Positions 1 through 6,796 are shown, counted from the stretch's first letter. The stretch is 10,865 bases of DNA from Wolbachia sp. (GCA_028803175.1 JARBCG010000060.1:1-10865), one strand, 5' to 3'. Numbers and translations are program-made. The notes: generated by a model from the letters alone, not told the origin.

Positions 1-86
1 ATATCTGTACTCAATCTGTACTTAGTACAGAACACTAAATGGTACTTTAAATTAAACGTACTGTGAGAGCTATGTTTGTAATCCAT
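1..86 (-). CDS. tnpA: IS200/IS605-family Y1 transposase TnpA, N-terminal part, runs off the window edge
   Basis: The first 28 codons of a transposase, read leftward from an ATG at 84-86 and cut by the window edge. The translation begins MDYKHSSHSTFNLKYHLVFC and continues TKYRLSTD. The run of an aromatic or hydrophobic residue, then K-Y-H-L-V-F-x-T-K-Y-R, is the characteristic N-terminal beta strand of the small single-strand Y1 (HUH) transposases of IS200/IS605. The catalytic HUH pair and tyrosine lie outside the window, so activity cannot be judged. An imperfect palindrome lies just upstream, as expected for the subterminal hairpins this enzyme recognises. No strong ribosome binding site is visible before the ATG, which is usual for IS200-like elements with repressed expression. 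The family call is confident; completeness is unknown. Confidence 0.8.
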   Translation of the reverse strand, partial: MDYKHSSHSTFNLKYHLVFCTKYRLSTD

Positions 87-110
87 ACTAAACCACACTA
101 AAGCAGTCCG

Positions 111-150
111 ACACTTAAAGTACATTATACTAAAGTGTATGCCTTAAGGC
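111..150. repeat. Palindromic end region of the IS200/IS605 element
   Basis: Two dyad elements lie 25 to 65 bp upstream of the tnpA start. The first, 111-138, is imperfect: ACACTT pairs with AAGTGT and the inner AGTA pairs with TACT around a short loop. The second, 141-150, is the perfect palindrome GCCTTAAGGC. IS200/IS605 elements carry imperfect hairpins near their ends instead of terminal inverted repeats, so this is probably the tnpA-proximal element end. The exact cleavage site cannot be placed from one copy. No gene is supported between here and 285. Confidence 0.5.
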
Positions 151-285
151 TATTGTGTTAACCCACCCACCTCACTACATAAAATAATTAAGCGGTGAGA
201 AGCTAAAGCTACTCCAGTCTTATAGACCACCTGAGAAACATTACGACACTAGCTTCACTATGAGGTAACCAAAAGTAGAAATCAG

Positions 286-735
286 TTAAAACCCATGCCG
301 CAAATTCACAACCCTAGCTATTAGGTTGTATTTCTTCTGAAAGTTACAATATACATACGACAAAATCTTGAATATTTTCAACTCTTGAATCTTATTTTCC
401 ACTTTTATCCTGAACGACGCCATCTTTCGATTGTACTCCTTTTGCTCAGGTGTTAACGGCTTTTTCCGGTATTTTTTATACGTAATCACCACATTACTTT
501 GCAATACATTACTTTGCAATTTTTGCCAGCCATGATAGCCAGAATCGGCATATTTTATACTACCTACTGGCAGAAATTTCCCTGCTTTCTTATCTGGAAA
601 TCATGAATTCGGCCTCTATGGACTTCGAAATCGATAAAATTTGCCCGCCTTCTTTGATCACTATTTCCGTTTTCACATTGGTTGTCTTCAATCCTGCTAT
701 ATCGTGAAAATTTCTCGGATGTTTACTTAGATTAT
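286..735 (-). pseudogene. Decayed IS5-like DDE transposase (DDE_Tnp_4 type), C-terminal half
   Basis: Remnant of a DDE transposase read right to left in three frame segments. The first, about 735-614, gives VKTEIVIKEGGQILSISKS preceded by KHPRNFHDIAG. The second, about 611-582, gives GRIHDFQIRKQ in another frame. The third, 579 to the TAA at 286-288, gives KFLPVGSIKYADSGYHGWQK and continues through PLTPEQKEYNR, FRIKVENKI and the terminus VNLRHGF. The ADSGYHG aspartate and the glutamate in KVENKI fit the second Asp and the Glu of the DDE triad; the first Asp region is not recognisable. At least two frameshifts, near 580 and near 613, together with the missing N-terminus, make it non-functional. 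A 15-bp tandem duplication inside it adds five codons. Closest style is the IS5-group transposases of Wolbachia. The upstream limit is approximate. Confidence 0.78.
491..520. repeat. Perfect 15-bp tandem duplication within the transposase remnant
   Basis: The unit ACATTACTTTGCAAT occurs twice in direct succession (491-505 and 506-520) with no mismatch. On the coding strand it duplicates LQSNV in frame. It looks like a replication-slippage product in a gene no longer under selection. Confidence 0.9.
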
Positions 736-821
736 GGTAATTTAAGCCAATTTTCCACTACTGTACTCTTACCTCCTTGTCACACATTTTGCAGCAAATC
801 TAATCTTTGAAAGCAAGAATT

Positions 822-892
822 GTCATTCCAACACGTAATGCTAGAATCTAGGAATTCTTTAAATTGGATTATATGGTCAAGCCATAGAATTC
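822..892. repeat. Degenerate palindromic dispersed repeat, Wolbachia-type
   Basis: The stretch beginning GTCATTCCAACACGTAATGC and running on to GAATCTAG resembles the GTCAT-CCAGx...CTGGAATCTAG dispersed repeats familiar from Wolbachia intergenic DNA, with stem mismatches. The right part contains a perfect 5-bp hairpin (TATGG 872-876, CCATA 882-886, 5-nt loop), and GAATTC occurs at 852-857 and again at 887-892. It carries no coding sequence. Assignment to a known repeat family is from memory of its consensus and needs a genome-wide comparison. Confidence 0.45.
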
Positions 893-954
893 AAAAGCGG
901 TAAATCTTATATAACAGGAGCTCTTTTGAAAACTCATGAACGAAGATATTTTCA

Positions 955-1002
955 TTGAAAAATAATTTTTTCGCTATATAGATTCGTTATACTATTTAGG
1001 GG
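955..1002 (+). promoter_or_regulatory. Candidate promoter and ribosome binding site for the cytochrome b561 operon
   Basis: TTGAAA (955-960) and TATAGA (977-982) are separated by 16 bp, giving a plausible sigma70-type promoter. TATACT at 988-993 is an alternative -10 without a good -35. GGGG at 999-1002, in TAGGGG, lies 9 nt before the ATG at 1012 and can serve as the Shine-Dalgarno sequence. Confidence 0.4.
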
Positions 1003-1011
1003 TAATAAAAA

Positions 1012-1533
1012 ATGAAAAACGATAAATATAGTTTGGGATTAAGGATTATACATTGGTTAATGGCCGTTTTCATTGTAGGTATGCTTTGTTCAGGTTTCTA
1101 CATGAAAAGCTTACCGGTTAGTAATGAAATTAAATTTAGCATTTACACTATTCATAAAGCTTGTGGTATCACTATTCTAGGCTTAATTATAATACGCATA
1201 TTCTTTCGTATTTTCACTTATGTGCCGTCACCTCCCATCAATTTTTCCAAGCTTACAATTAATGCAAGCAAAATAGTGCATCTTAGTTTATATTTTTTGA
1301 TGTTATTAATGCCACTATCTGGTTACGTTATGTCTTCCACTTCTGGTATAAAAATCAAGTATTTTTTTTATATTCCTTTGCTAATTAGTAAGAATAAAGA
1401 GTTAGCTAGCGTAGCTAATGAATTACACTCAATGTTTGCATATTCTATGGTACTCTTTATAATTTTACATATAATTGGTGCTTTAAAACACGTATTTATA
1501 GATAAACAAAATATTTTAAAGCGTATGATATAG
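1012..1533 (+). CDS. Cytochrome b561 (CybB-like di-heme membrane protein)
   Basis: A 173-residue four-helix inner-membrane protein of the prokaryotic cytochrome b561 family, close in length to E. coli CybB (176 aa). Such proteins bind two b-type hemes and move electrons between quinol and other acceptors. Hydrophobic segments lie at about residues 10-31, 45-68, 88-108 and 138-158. The expected heme-ligand histidines are visible: H14 in IIHWLM, H48 in TIHKACG, H139 in ELHSMF and H153 in ILHIIG, at nearly the same spacing as in CybB. The C-terminus is short and basic. The ATG at 1012 is supported by TAGGGG 9 nt upstream and by the position of H14. The next gene starts 5 nt after the stop, so the two are probably co-transcribed. 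The physiological electron partner is not evident. Family assignment is firm, exact role uncertain. Confidence 0.88.
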   Translation: MKNDKYSLGLRIIHWLMAVFIVGMLCSGFYMKSLPVSNEIKFSIYTIHKACGITILGLIIIRIFFRIFTYVPSPPINFSKLTINASKIVHLSLYFLMLLMPLSGYVMSSTSGIKIKYFFYIPLLISKNKELASVANELHSMFAYSMVLFIILHIIGALKHVFIDKQNILKRMI

Positions 1534-1538
1534 GTTAT

Positions 1539-2594
1539 ATGGAAAAATTGAATAATCTTTGGAAAAAAGGAACAAATTTTCTTGGTAGCAAATTTGCGAT
1601 AATGGGTGGTGCTATGAGCTGGGTCTCAGAAAGAAATCTAGTTTTAGCAATTTCAAATGCTGGTGGTTTTGGTGTAATTGCATGTGGTGCCATGTTTCCA
1701 GATCTGTTGAAAGAAGAAATTATAGAGACGCAGAAGTTAACTAATAAGCCATTTGGTGTAAATCTAATTACTATGCACCCAAAACTAAATGAGTTAATAG
1801 AAGTATGTGTAGAGACAGAAGTAAGTCATATAGTGCTTGCAGGTGGATTGCCAGATAAATCTAGTATAGAAAAAATCAAGAATTCTGGTATAAAAATTAT
1901 GTGTTTTGCACCAGCATTAAGTCTTGCAAAAAGATTGGTAAAAATGGGAGTAGATGCATTAATAATAGAGGGTATGGAGGCAGGTGGGCACATAGGACCA
2001 GTTAGCACTTCTGTCCTTGCACAAGAAATATTACCTTATTTTAAAAATGAACAAACGCCAGTATTCGTTGCAGGCGGTATAGGAAGAGGCGAAATGATAG
2101 TCAATTACCTTGAGATGGGTGCAAGTGGTTGCCAAATAGGAACACTATTTGTTTGCACTAATGAATCAATTGCTCACAAAAACTTCAAGGAAATATTTAT
2201 AAAGTCTGCTGCACGTAATGCAATACCTTCTGTGCAGGTAAGTCCTGATTTTCCTGTAATTCCAGTAAGAGCTATAGCTAACAAAGCAAGTAATGATTTT
2301 ATAAAGCGTCAGATGGAAGTTATTGATGAATATAATAAAGGAAATATCTCAAAAGAAGCAGGTCTGCTTGAGATAGAAAAATTCTGGGCTGGAGCGCTAA
2401 GAAGAGCAGTAATTGAAGGAGATATTGAGACAGGATCTCTTATGGCTGGTCAAAGTGTCGGAATGGTCAACGAAGAGAAGCCTGTAAAAGAGGTTCTAAA
2501 GATGCTAATTCAACAAGCAAATGAATGCATTAAAAGTAAATCTGCAGGAACGGAAGAATGCAAAAATCCTGATTATGTGTTACTACTAAGGTGA
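1539..2594 (+). CDS. FMN-dependent NAD(P)H oxidoreductase, FabK / nitronate monooxygenase family
   Basis: A 351-residue cytosolic TIM-barrel flavoprotein of the nitronate monooxygenase / 2-nitropropane dioxygenase / FabK superfamily. Visible landmarks are the N-terminal barrel start with SNAGGFGVIACGAM, GVNLITMHP, the EAGGHIGP loop with the likely catalytic H151, the FMN-phosphate segment AGGIGRGE starting at A178, and GASGCQIGTLF. The C-terminal part, with GALRRAVIEGDIETGSLMAG and then QSVGM, closely resembles enoyl-ACP reductase II (FabK), so fatty-acid enoyl reduction is as plausible as nitronate oxidation. AGG at 1532-1534, overlapping the stop of the upstream cytochrome b561 gene, can act as ribosome binding site for the ATG. 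Its coupling to a membrane cytochrome gene hints at a shared redox role, which is inference. It ends 13 bp from a convergent gene, with no clear terminator between them. Confidence 0.85.
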   Translation: MEKLNNLWKKGTNFLGSKFAIMGGAMSWVSERNLVLAISNAGGFGVIACGAMFPDLLKEEIIETQKLTNKPFGVNLITMHPKLNELIEVCVETEVSHIVLAGGLPDKSSIEKIKNSGIKIMCFAPALSLAKRLVKMGVDALIIEGMEAGGHIGPVSTSVLAQEILPYFKNEQTPVFVAGGIGRGEMIVNYLEMGASGCQIGTLFVCTNESIAHKNFKEIFIKSAARNAIPSVQVSPDFPVIPVRAIANKASNDFIKRQMEVIDEYNKGNISKEAGLLEIEKFWAGALRRAVIEGDIETGSLMAGQSVGMVNEEKPVKEVLKMLIQQANECIKSKSAGTEECKNPDYVLLLR

Positions 2595-2607
2595 ATTAGC
2601 ATGTTTA

Positions 2608-3840
2608 TTATGCAAATTGAACAGTAATCTCATCACCACAGAATTTATCTATTGCAACATTAGTAAGATATCCAATTCCACTACCTACAACTGCACCCGC
2701 ACCCCCTAACGCTAGTTGAGTACCCAATTTAGCACTAGCGCTAAGCATTAATGGTGCAAGAAGGAAGTACGATGCTAAAGCGCAAGCTACTATAGCTGTT
2801 CCCATAACTGCCTTCTCTCTTGAAGAAAGACTTAGTAAGTGCTTTTTGGAGTCATTGCACTTTGTATCGTCTGCAGATCGTAGCTGTTCTGGTTGTGAGT
2901 TATTGTTAGTAATATTCTTTCGCCGTTGCTGAGTGGCAGCATTCTCCAGCAATTCTATCAGTTCTTGATTATCTTGTGTTTTTGTTACAAGATCCAAAGG
3001 AGAATTTTTTCTGCTATCTTCTATATTAACGTCAGCTCCAGCTGTAACTAATAATTCTATTATTTCTGGAATTTCTAGAAATGCAGCAAGATGTAAAGGA
3101 GTACGCGAGAATTCATTTTGAGCATTTATATCTGCTCCTCTTTCAATTAAAAGCTTCATAAGTTCTAGAGCTTCCTTAGCTTTTTCAGGCTTAAGAATCT
3201 TATTTTTCTCATATGCTCTAATAGCAAAATGCAATGACATATCGCCCTTTAATGCACCTGCATCATTACCTGTAAAAATCCAACCGTCTTCTTCTTGATT
3301 TTTTATATTCACATTCGCACCATTATTTATCAAGGCTCTAGCTCCCTTAAAGTTACACTTTGCAACTTGTAAATAAAGTAACAAACACCTTGAATGATCC
3401 ACTTGATCAGGGTTTGCACCCTGTTCTATTAAATATTTCACTATTTCATTATCAATGTGGTTATCCATAGTTGCATACCATAGTGGATCAGATTTTTTCT
3501 CTAAAACACTATGGATAATATGTTTATTTTTCTCACAAATTGACTTTACCGCTTTCAAATCTTTCCTATTGACAGCGCTTACAACTGCAATACCAAGATC
3601 TGCACCTCGCTCTATAAGACATTTAGCCATCTTACTTGAAGCACATTCTAGTAAGTGCCTGTGTTTGTCATTAATTAACCTCTCCACATTAATGATACTT
3701 TTAATTATAGAATTGTTTCTTTCACAGATTAATTTTACTTTTTCTATATCATTTTCATTAACAGCGTTAAAAAATTCTTCTAGCACTGTATTCTTTTTAT
3801 TTTTTTCAGCAAGAAGTTTTTTCAGTTCCTCAGTATTCAT
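2608..3840 (-). CDS. Ankyrin-repeat protein with C-terminal membrane segments
   Basis: A 410-residue protein. Ankyrin repeats fill about residues 20-300. The best are MSLHFAIRAY...LMKLLIERGADINA (201-240), RTPLHLAAFLEIPEIIELLV then TAGADVN (246-272), and LWYATMDN...VKYLIEQGANPD (120-145); NSPLDLV begins a last partial repeat. Residues 26-81 and 88-145 are similar to each other (NAVNENDIEKVKLICERN against SAVNRKDLKAVKSICEKN), suggesting duplication of a two-repeat module. A polar Gln/Asn/Ser/Lys-rich linker (about 302-342) leads to a hydrophobic helix (345-368) and a second Gly/Ala-rich one (371-396), then a short acidic tail. There is no N-terminal signal peptide. Ankyrins mediate protein binding, and in Wolbachia many such proteins are suspected secreted effectors. 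That role here is inference. The start is supported by TAGGTAAGG just upstream of the ATG. It stands alone between convergent and divergent neighbours. Confidence 0.88.
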   Translation of the reverse strand: MNTEELKKLLAEKNKKNTVLEEFFNAVNENDIEKVKLICERNNSIIKSIINVERLINDKHRHLLECASSKMAKCLIERGADLGIAVVSAVNRKDLKAVKSICEKNKHIIHSVLEKKSDPLWYATMDNHIDNEIVKYLIEQGANPDQVDHSRCLLLYLQVAKCNFKGARALINNGANVNIKNQEEDGWIFTGNDAGALKGDMSLHFAIRAYEKNKILKPEKAKEALELMKLLIERGADINAQNEFSRTPLHLAAFLEIPEIIELLVTAGADVNIEDSRKNSPLDLVTKTQDNQELIELLENAATQQRRKNITNNNSQPEQLRSADDTKCNDSKKHLLSLSSREKAVMGTAIVACALASYFLLAPLMLSASAKLGTQLALGGAGAVVGSGIGYLTNVAIDKFCGDEITVQFA

Positions 3841-3937
3841 GCCTTACCTAAATATAATGCAACGTTCTAATTATGATATAGTTATACTAAAAAAACAATA
3901 ACTTTAAATGTTTTTTTGTAATGTAGCCTTATTGGCA

Positions 3938-3947
3938 CTCAGCTGAG
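3938..3947. repeat. Perfect 10-bp palindrome in the ankyrin-aspS intergenic region
   Basis: CTCAGCTGAG is a perfect dyad located 17 bp upstream of the aspS -35 element, in the divergent spacer between the ankyrin gene and aspS. It could be an operator-like site or a relic of a hairpin. No T-run follows on either strand, so it is not a good terminator. Confidence 0.3.
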
Positions 3948-3963
3948 ATTTGACGTATTTAAC

Positions 3964-3991
3964 TTGTCTAAAAGTTAATTTATTCTATAAT
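3964..3991 (+). promoter_or_regulatory. Promoter of aspS
   Basis: TTGTCT (3964-3969) and a perfect TATAAT (3986-3991) with 16-bp spacing. A transcript starting about 7 nt later would have a leader of roughly 25 nt before the ATG at 4023. The leader lacks a clear Shine-Dalgarno sequence, and no T-box or attenuator would fit in this space. Confidence 0.65.
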
Positions 3992-4022
3992 CTCCTATAT
4001 TCTGTTATTACAATTAAGCTAA

Positions 4023-5831
4023 ATGAACTGCTACAAAACCCACACATGCAATGAATTAAGAAAAAATGATATAGAAAAAGAAGTAGCTCTTTCAGGGTGG
4101 CTATATCGCAAACGCGATCATGGAAATCTAATTTTTGTAGATCTACGTGATTTTCACGGAATTACTCAGCTGGTGTTCAATAATGATAAAGGTTTTTTTG
4201 ATGAGATCTCAAACTTAAGGCCAGAAAGTGTTGTCACAATTAGAGGAATAGTAAAAGCAAGAACTGAAGATACGGTTAGTACTTCTATAGTAACCGGAGA
4301 AATTGAAGTAGTGGTAAATAGTCTGCATGTTGAATCGGAAGTTGAGTTTCATGATGATGAAGAAATAGCAAAAGAGGAAAGAAGTATATTAGCAAGCATT
4401 GCAGGTGAACAAAAATATCCAGAAAATATTAGATTTAGATATAGATTTCTTGATTTAAGACGTGAAAAAGCTCGCAATAGTATTATCCTACGTTCACAAA
4501 TTATTGCAGAACTTCGCAAGCTCATGATAGAGCAAGGATTTTTAGAAATACAAACCCCGATACTTACTGCTTCATCACCTGAAGGTGCACGTGATTACCT
4601 AGTGCCAAGTAGATTAAATCCAGGTAAGTTCTATGCCTTGCCGCAAGCCCCGCAAATTTTTAAACAGTTACTTATGGTTTCAGGGTTTGATAAATACTTT
4701 CAAATTGCACCATGCTTCCGTGATGAAGACGCAAGAGCTGACCGTTCCCCAGGGGAGTTTTACCAACTAGATCTCGAAATGTCTTTTGTGACTCAAGAGG
4801 ATATTTTTCAAATCATCGAATCTGTTTTATATGGTGTGTTTATTAAATTTTCTAAAAAATCTATAATCAAAGATTTTCCACGTATTACTTATAAAGAAGC
4901 AATGCTTAAATATGGATCCGATAAACCAGATCTACGAAATCCACTACTCATCAGTGATGTAACAGAAATTTTTCGTGATTCAGAGTTTAATATTTTCAAA
5001 AGCAATATTGAACGTGGCATGATAGTTAGAGCAATTCCTGCTCCTCAAACAGCACAGGAACCACGCAGCTTTTTTGACAAAAAAACAGAGCATGCGCAAA
5101 AGGAATTTGGCGCTAAAGGCCTTGGATATATAACTTTCGACGAAGATGGAACTGCAAAAGGGCCTATTGCTAAATTCCTTGATGAAAATAGGCTAAATCA
5201 AATTAGAGAGATAACAAGTATAAACCCTGGAGATAGCATATTTTTTGCCTCTGATAAAGAAGATGAAGCAGCAACAATTGCAGGAAAAGTACGTACTCTT
5301 TTAGGATCAGAATTAGGTCTGATTGATGATAATATCTTTAAATTTTGCTGGATTATTGATTTCCCGTACTTTGCGTATGATGATAAAAGTAAAAAGATCG
5401 ACTTTTTTCACAATCCATTTTCCATGCCACATGGTGGCCTTAAAGATTTAGAAGAAAAACATCCTCTTGATATTATCGCATACCAATATGACCTAGTTTG
5501 CAATGGAATAGAGTTATCAAGTGGTGCAATTCGTAATAACAAACTAGATATAATGTATAAAGCTTTTGCTATTGCAGGCTATAGCAAAGAAGAAGTTGAT
5601 ACAAAATTTGGAGCGCTAGTCCGTGCATTTAGATTTGGGGTGCCACCTCATGGTGGCATAGCACCTGGGGTTGATAGAGTGGTTATGTTACTTGCTGATG
5701 AACCAAACATTCGTGAAGTAATATGTTTTCCGATGAATCAACAAGGTGAAGATGTTCTAATGGGTGCACCTTCTAAGGTAGGTAGTAATCATCTACGTGA
5801 ACTATCTTTGCAGGTTATTAAGCAAAGCTAA
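4023..5831 (+). CDS. aspS: Aspartyl-tRNA synthetase, bacterial type, probably non-discriminating
   Basis: Class II synthetase of 602 residues, the normal length for bacterial AspRS, which charges tRNA-Asp with aspartate in the cytosol. The N-terminal anticodon-binding OB fold (about 20-110) contains SGWLYRKRDHGNLIFVDLRD. Motif 1 lies around EIQTPILTASSPEGARDYLV, followed by the substrate loop QAPQIFKQLLM. Motif 2 is FRDEDARADRSPGEFYQLDL with R233. The bacterial GAD insertion occupies the middle. Motif 3 is GGIAPGVDRVVMLL with R552. The residue after RKRD is H33, where E. coli AspRS has Leu. His at this place marks non-discriminating enzymes that also aspartylate tRNA-Asn for GatCAB transamidation. 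The ATG has only a weak ribosome binding site, but the alignment starts here (NCYKTHTCNEL). All catalytic motifs are present and the gene appears functional. Confidence 0.97.
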   Translation: MNCYKTHTCNELRKNDIEKEVALSGWLYRKRDHGNLIFVDLRDFHGITQLVFNNDKGFFDEISNLRPESVVTIRGIVKARTEDTVSTSIVTGEIEVVVNSLHVESEVEFHDDEEIAKEERSILASIAGEQKYPENIRFRYRFLDLRREKARNSIILRSQIIAELRKLMIEQGFLEIQTPILTASSPEGARDYLVPSRLNPGKFYALPQAPQIFKQLLMVSGFDKYFQIAPCFRDEDARADRSPGEFYQLDLEMSFVTQEDIFQIIESVLYGVFIKFSKKSIIKDFPRITYKEAMLKYGSDKPDLRNPLLISDVTEIFRDSEFNIFKSNIERGMIVRAIPAPQTAQEPRSFFDKKTEHAQKEFGAKGLGYITFDEDGTAKGPIAKFLDENRLNQIREITSINPGDSIFFASDKEDEAATIAGKVRTLLGSELGLIDDNIFKFCWIIDFPYFAYDDKSKKIDFFHNPFSMPHGGLKDLEEKHPLDIIAYQYDLVCNGIELSSGAIRNNKLDIMYKAFAIAGYSKEEVDTKFGALVRAFRFGVPPHGGIAPGVDRVVMLLADEPNIREVICFPMNQQGEDVLMGAPSKVGSNHLRELSLQVIKQS

Positions 5832-5849
5832 TTGCTGCACAACAAACTT

Positions 5850-6272
5850 TACAGAATAACTTATGCTACTAATAGACAATGTAATACTACCAAGAAGCTT
5901 TAGTGTTGTACTGAAAAAGGCAATGTTGACGACAGAAAACCCGTGCCAAGATTGAAGAGAGACTTATGACAAAGAGGCTTACTTGCCTGTTATTTGGAGC
6001 TTTTTCAAGAGCTTCTTGACTGCAATTTGAAATTTGTAACTCATATAAAAAATGGAATGAAAAATACGTTAATGCCGTTTAATGAGAAGGTTTTACTCAG
6101 AAAATAATTTATTATTGAAACAGTTTTTGATTATTCAAAAAATAAGTTTAAAATTTAATATTCTCGTCATAGATCACCAATTAATTTTTTAGTACACATT
6201 ATATCTACTCTTGTTTCATATTGTTTAAAGGGTAAAAATCCCAGAATCTCCTCTGTCTGCTTTGTTGGTTAA
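5850..6272 (+). pseudogene. IS982-family transposase remnant, C-terminal part
   Basis: A decayed transposase beginning about 20 bp after the aspS stop. One frame gives YATNRQCNTTKKL, then TEKGNVDDRKPVPRLKRDL (5910-5966), the IS982 GNVDDRKPVP signature. After a frame change YDKEAYLP (5965-5988) matches the GDKGY segment. Returning to the first frame, DCNLKFVTHIKNGMKN, FIIETVFDYSKNKFKI and YSRHRSPINFLVHIISTLVS lead to YCLKGKNPRI and a stop at 6270-6272. The IIETV glutamate and the SRHRS...FLVHII tail are diagnostic. Inactivation is clear: in-frame stops at 5901, after LLRK and after KFKI, plus frameshifts and a missing N-terminal two-thirds. No clean terminal inverted repeat was found. Confidence is high for the family, moderate for the left boundary. 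Confidence 0.8.
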
Positions 6273-6279
6273 TCCATAG

Positions 6280-6790
6280 TTGGCGTTGGTAGGGTTAATT
6301 TTCTTATACAGTGCTACTATACTTGCTGATGTACTGAGTAATGTAATAGTTAGCTTTAGCAAAGGGTATTTCTTTGCTTCACAGTTATTATTCAATGTTG
6401 GCAGTGGTTTACTTGTATTTGAAGAAGTTTGGCCTATCGTTCAAAGTATAACGGATTCATGTCAATCTTCCCAGATACTTCCAATATTTCTAGGTTCCAC
6501 TCTTAGGTATACTTTAGCTACTTTGCTTATTTCTGTATTTGAATACTGCAACAGTACAGGTCAAAGGCCGTCATGTAATACTGCTTCCCCACAAGGAGAG
6601 CCTAATATAGACATACCCCAAAGAAATGCACAACTTTCATAACTCCTAAGATAGAATTAATAAGGATAAGATAGTACTTGAGAATTGAAAGAGCTTTGCT
6701 TCAGGAGACAATGAAGCAGACGGTATCCAACTTGATATGCTCCAAAACATAGAGACAGAACAACTAAGACTTGATAGAGTAATAGTCTAG
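6280..6790 (+). pseudogene. Remnant of an unrecognised membrane-protein gene
   Basis: An open stretch from 6280 to 6642 would encode about 120 residues, but its only start is a TTG directly after a stop codon and it has no ribosome binding site. It begins with two hydrophobic segments (ALVGLIFLYSATILADVLSN, about 2-24; FFASQLLFNVGSGLLVF, about 31-48) and continues as a polar region. Shortly before its stop the coding signal seems to pass to the next frame. That frame reads RINKDKIVLEN, a TGA at 6686-6688, and then KSFASGDNEADGIQLDMLQN and ETEQLRLDRVIV to a TAG at 6788-6790. The combined picture is a C-terminal gene fragment with a frameshift and internal stops, truncated at its 5' side where the IS982 remnant lies. 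I do not recognise the family. A chance open frame is possible for the first part; the acidic tail looks more gene-like. Confidence 0.45.
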
Positions 6791-6796
6791 ATTCCA

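Noticed and set aside
160..300. Short plus-strand peptides (EVTKSRNQLKPMP and a GEKLKLLQ segment) that could be read as the end of a tnpB or other gene
   Set aside because: Only about 25 codons are open in any frame, no diagnostic TnpB motif is present, and the direction does not fit an element whose tnpA begins at 86 and runs left.
1826..2008. Minus-strand open frame of 60 codons
   Set aside because: It lies wholly inside the FMN oxidoreductase gene, antisense, with no start signal or recognisable product.
2595..2607. Shared terminator between the converging oxidoreductase and ankyrin genes
   Set aside because: The gap is 13 bp, with no stem-loop or T-run that I can see.
3455..3901. Plus-strand open frame of 148 codons
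   Set aside because: It is antisense to the 5' part of the ankyrin gene, and its Ser/Leu/Phe-rich composition is what antisense reading of ankyrin codons gives. No ribosome binding site.
6280..6642. Intact 120-residue gene starting with TTG
   Set aside because: The TTG directly follows a stop codon, no ribosome binding site precedes it, and gene-like sequence continues in another frame downstream. Treated as part of a pseudogene. The opposite strand has several TGA stops in its best frame, so a minus-strand gene is also not supported.
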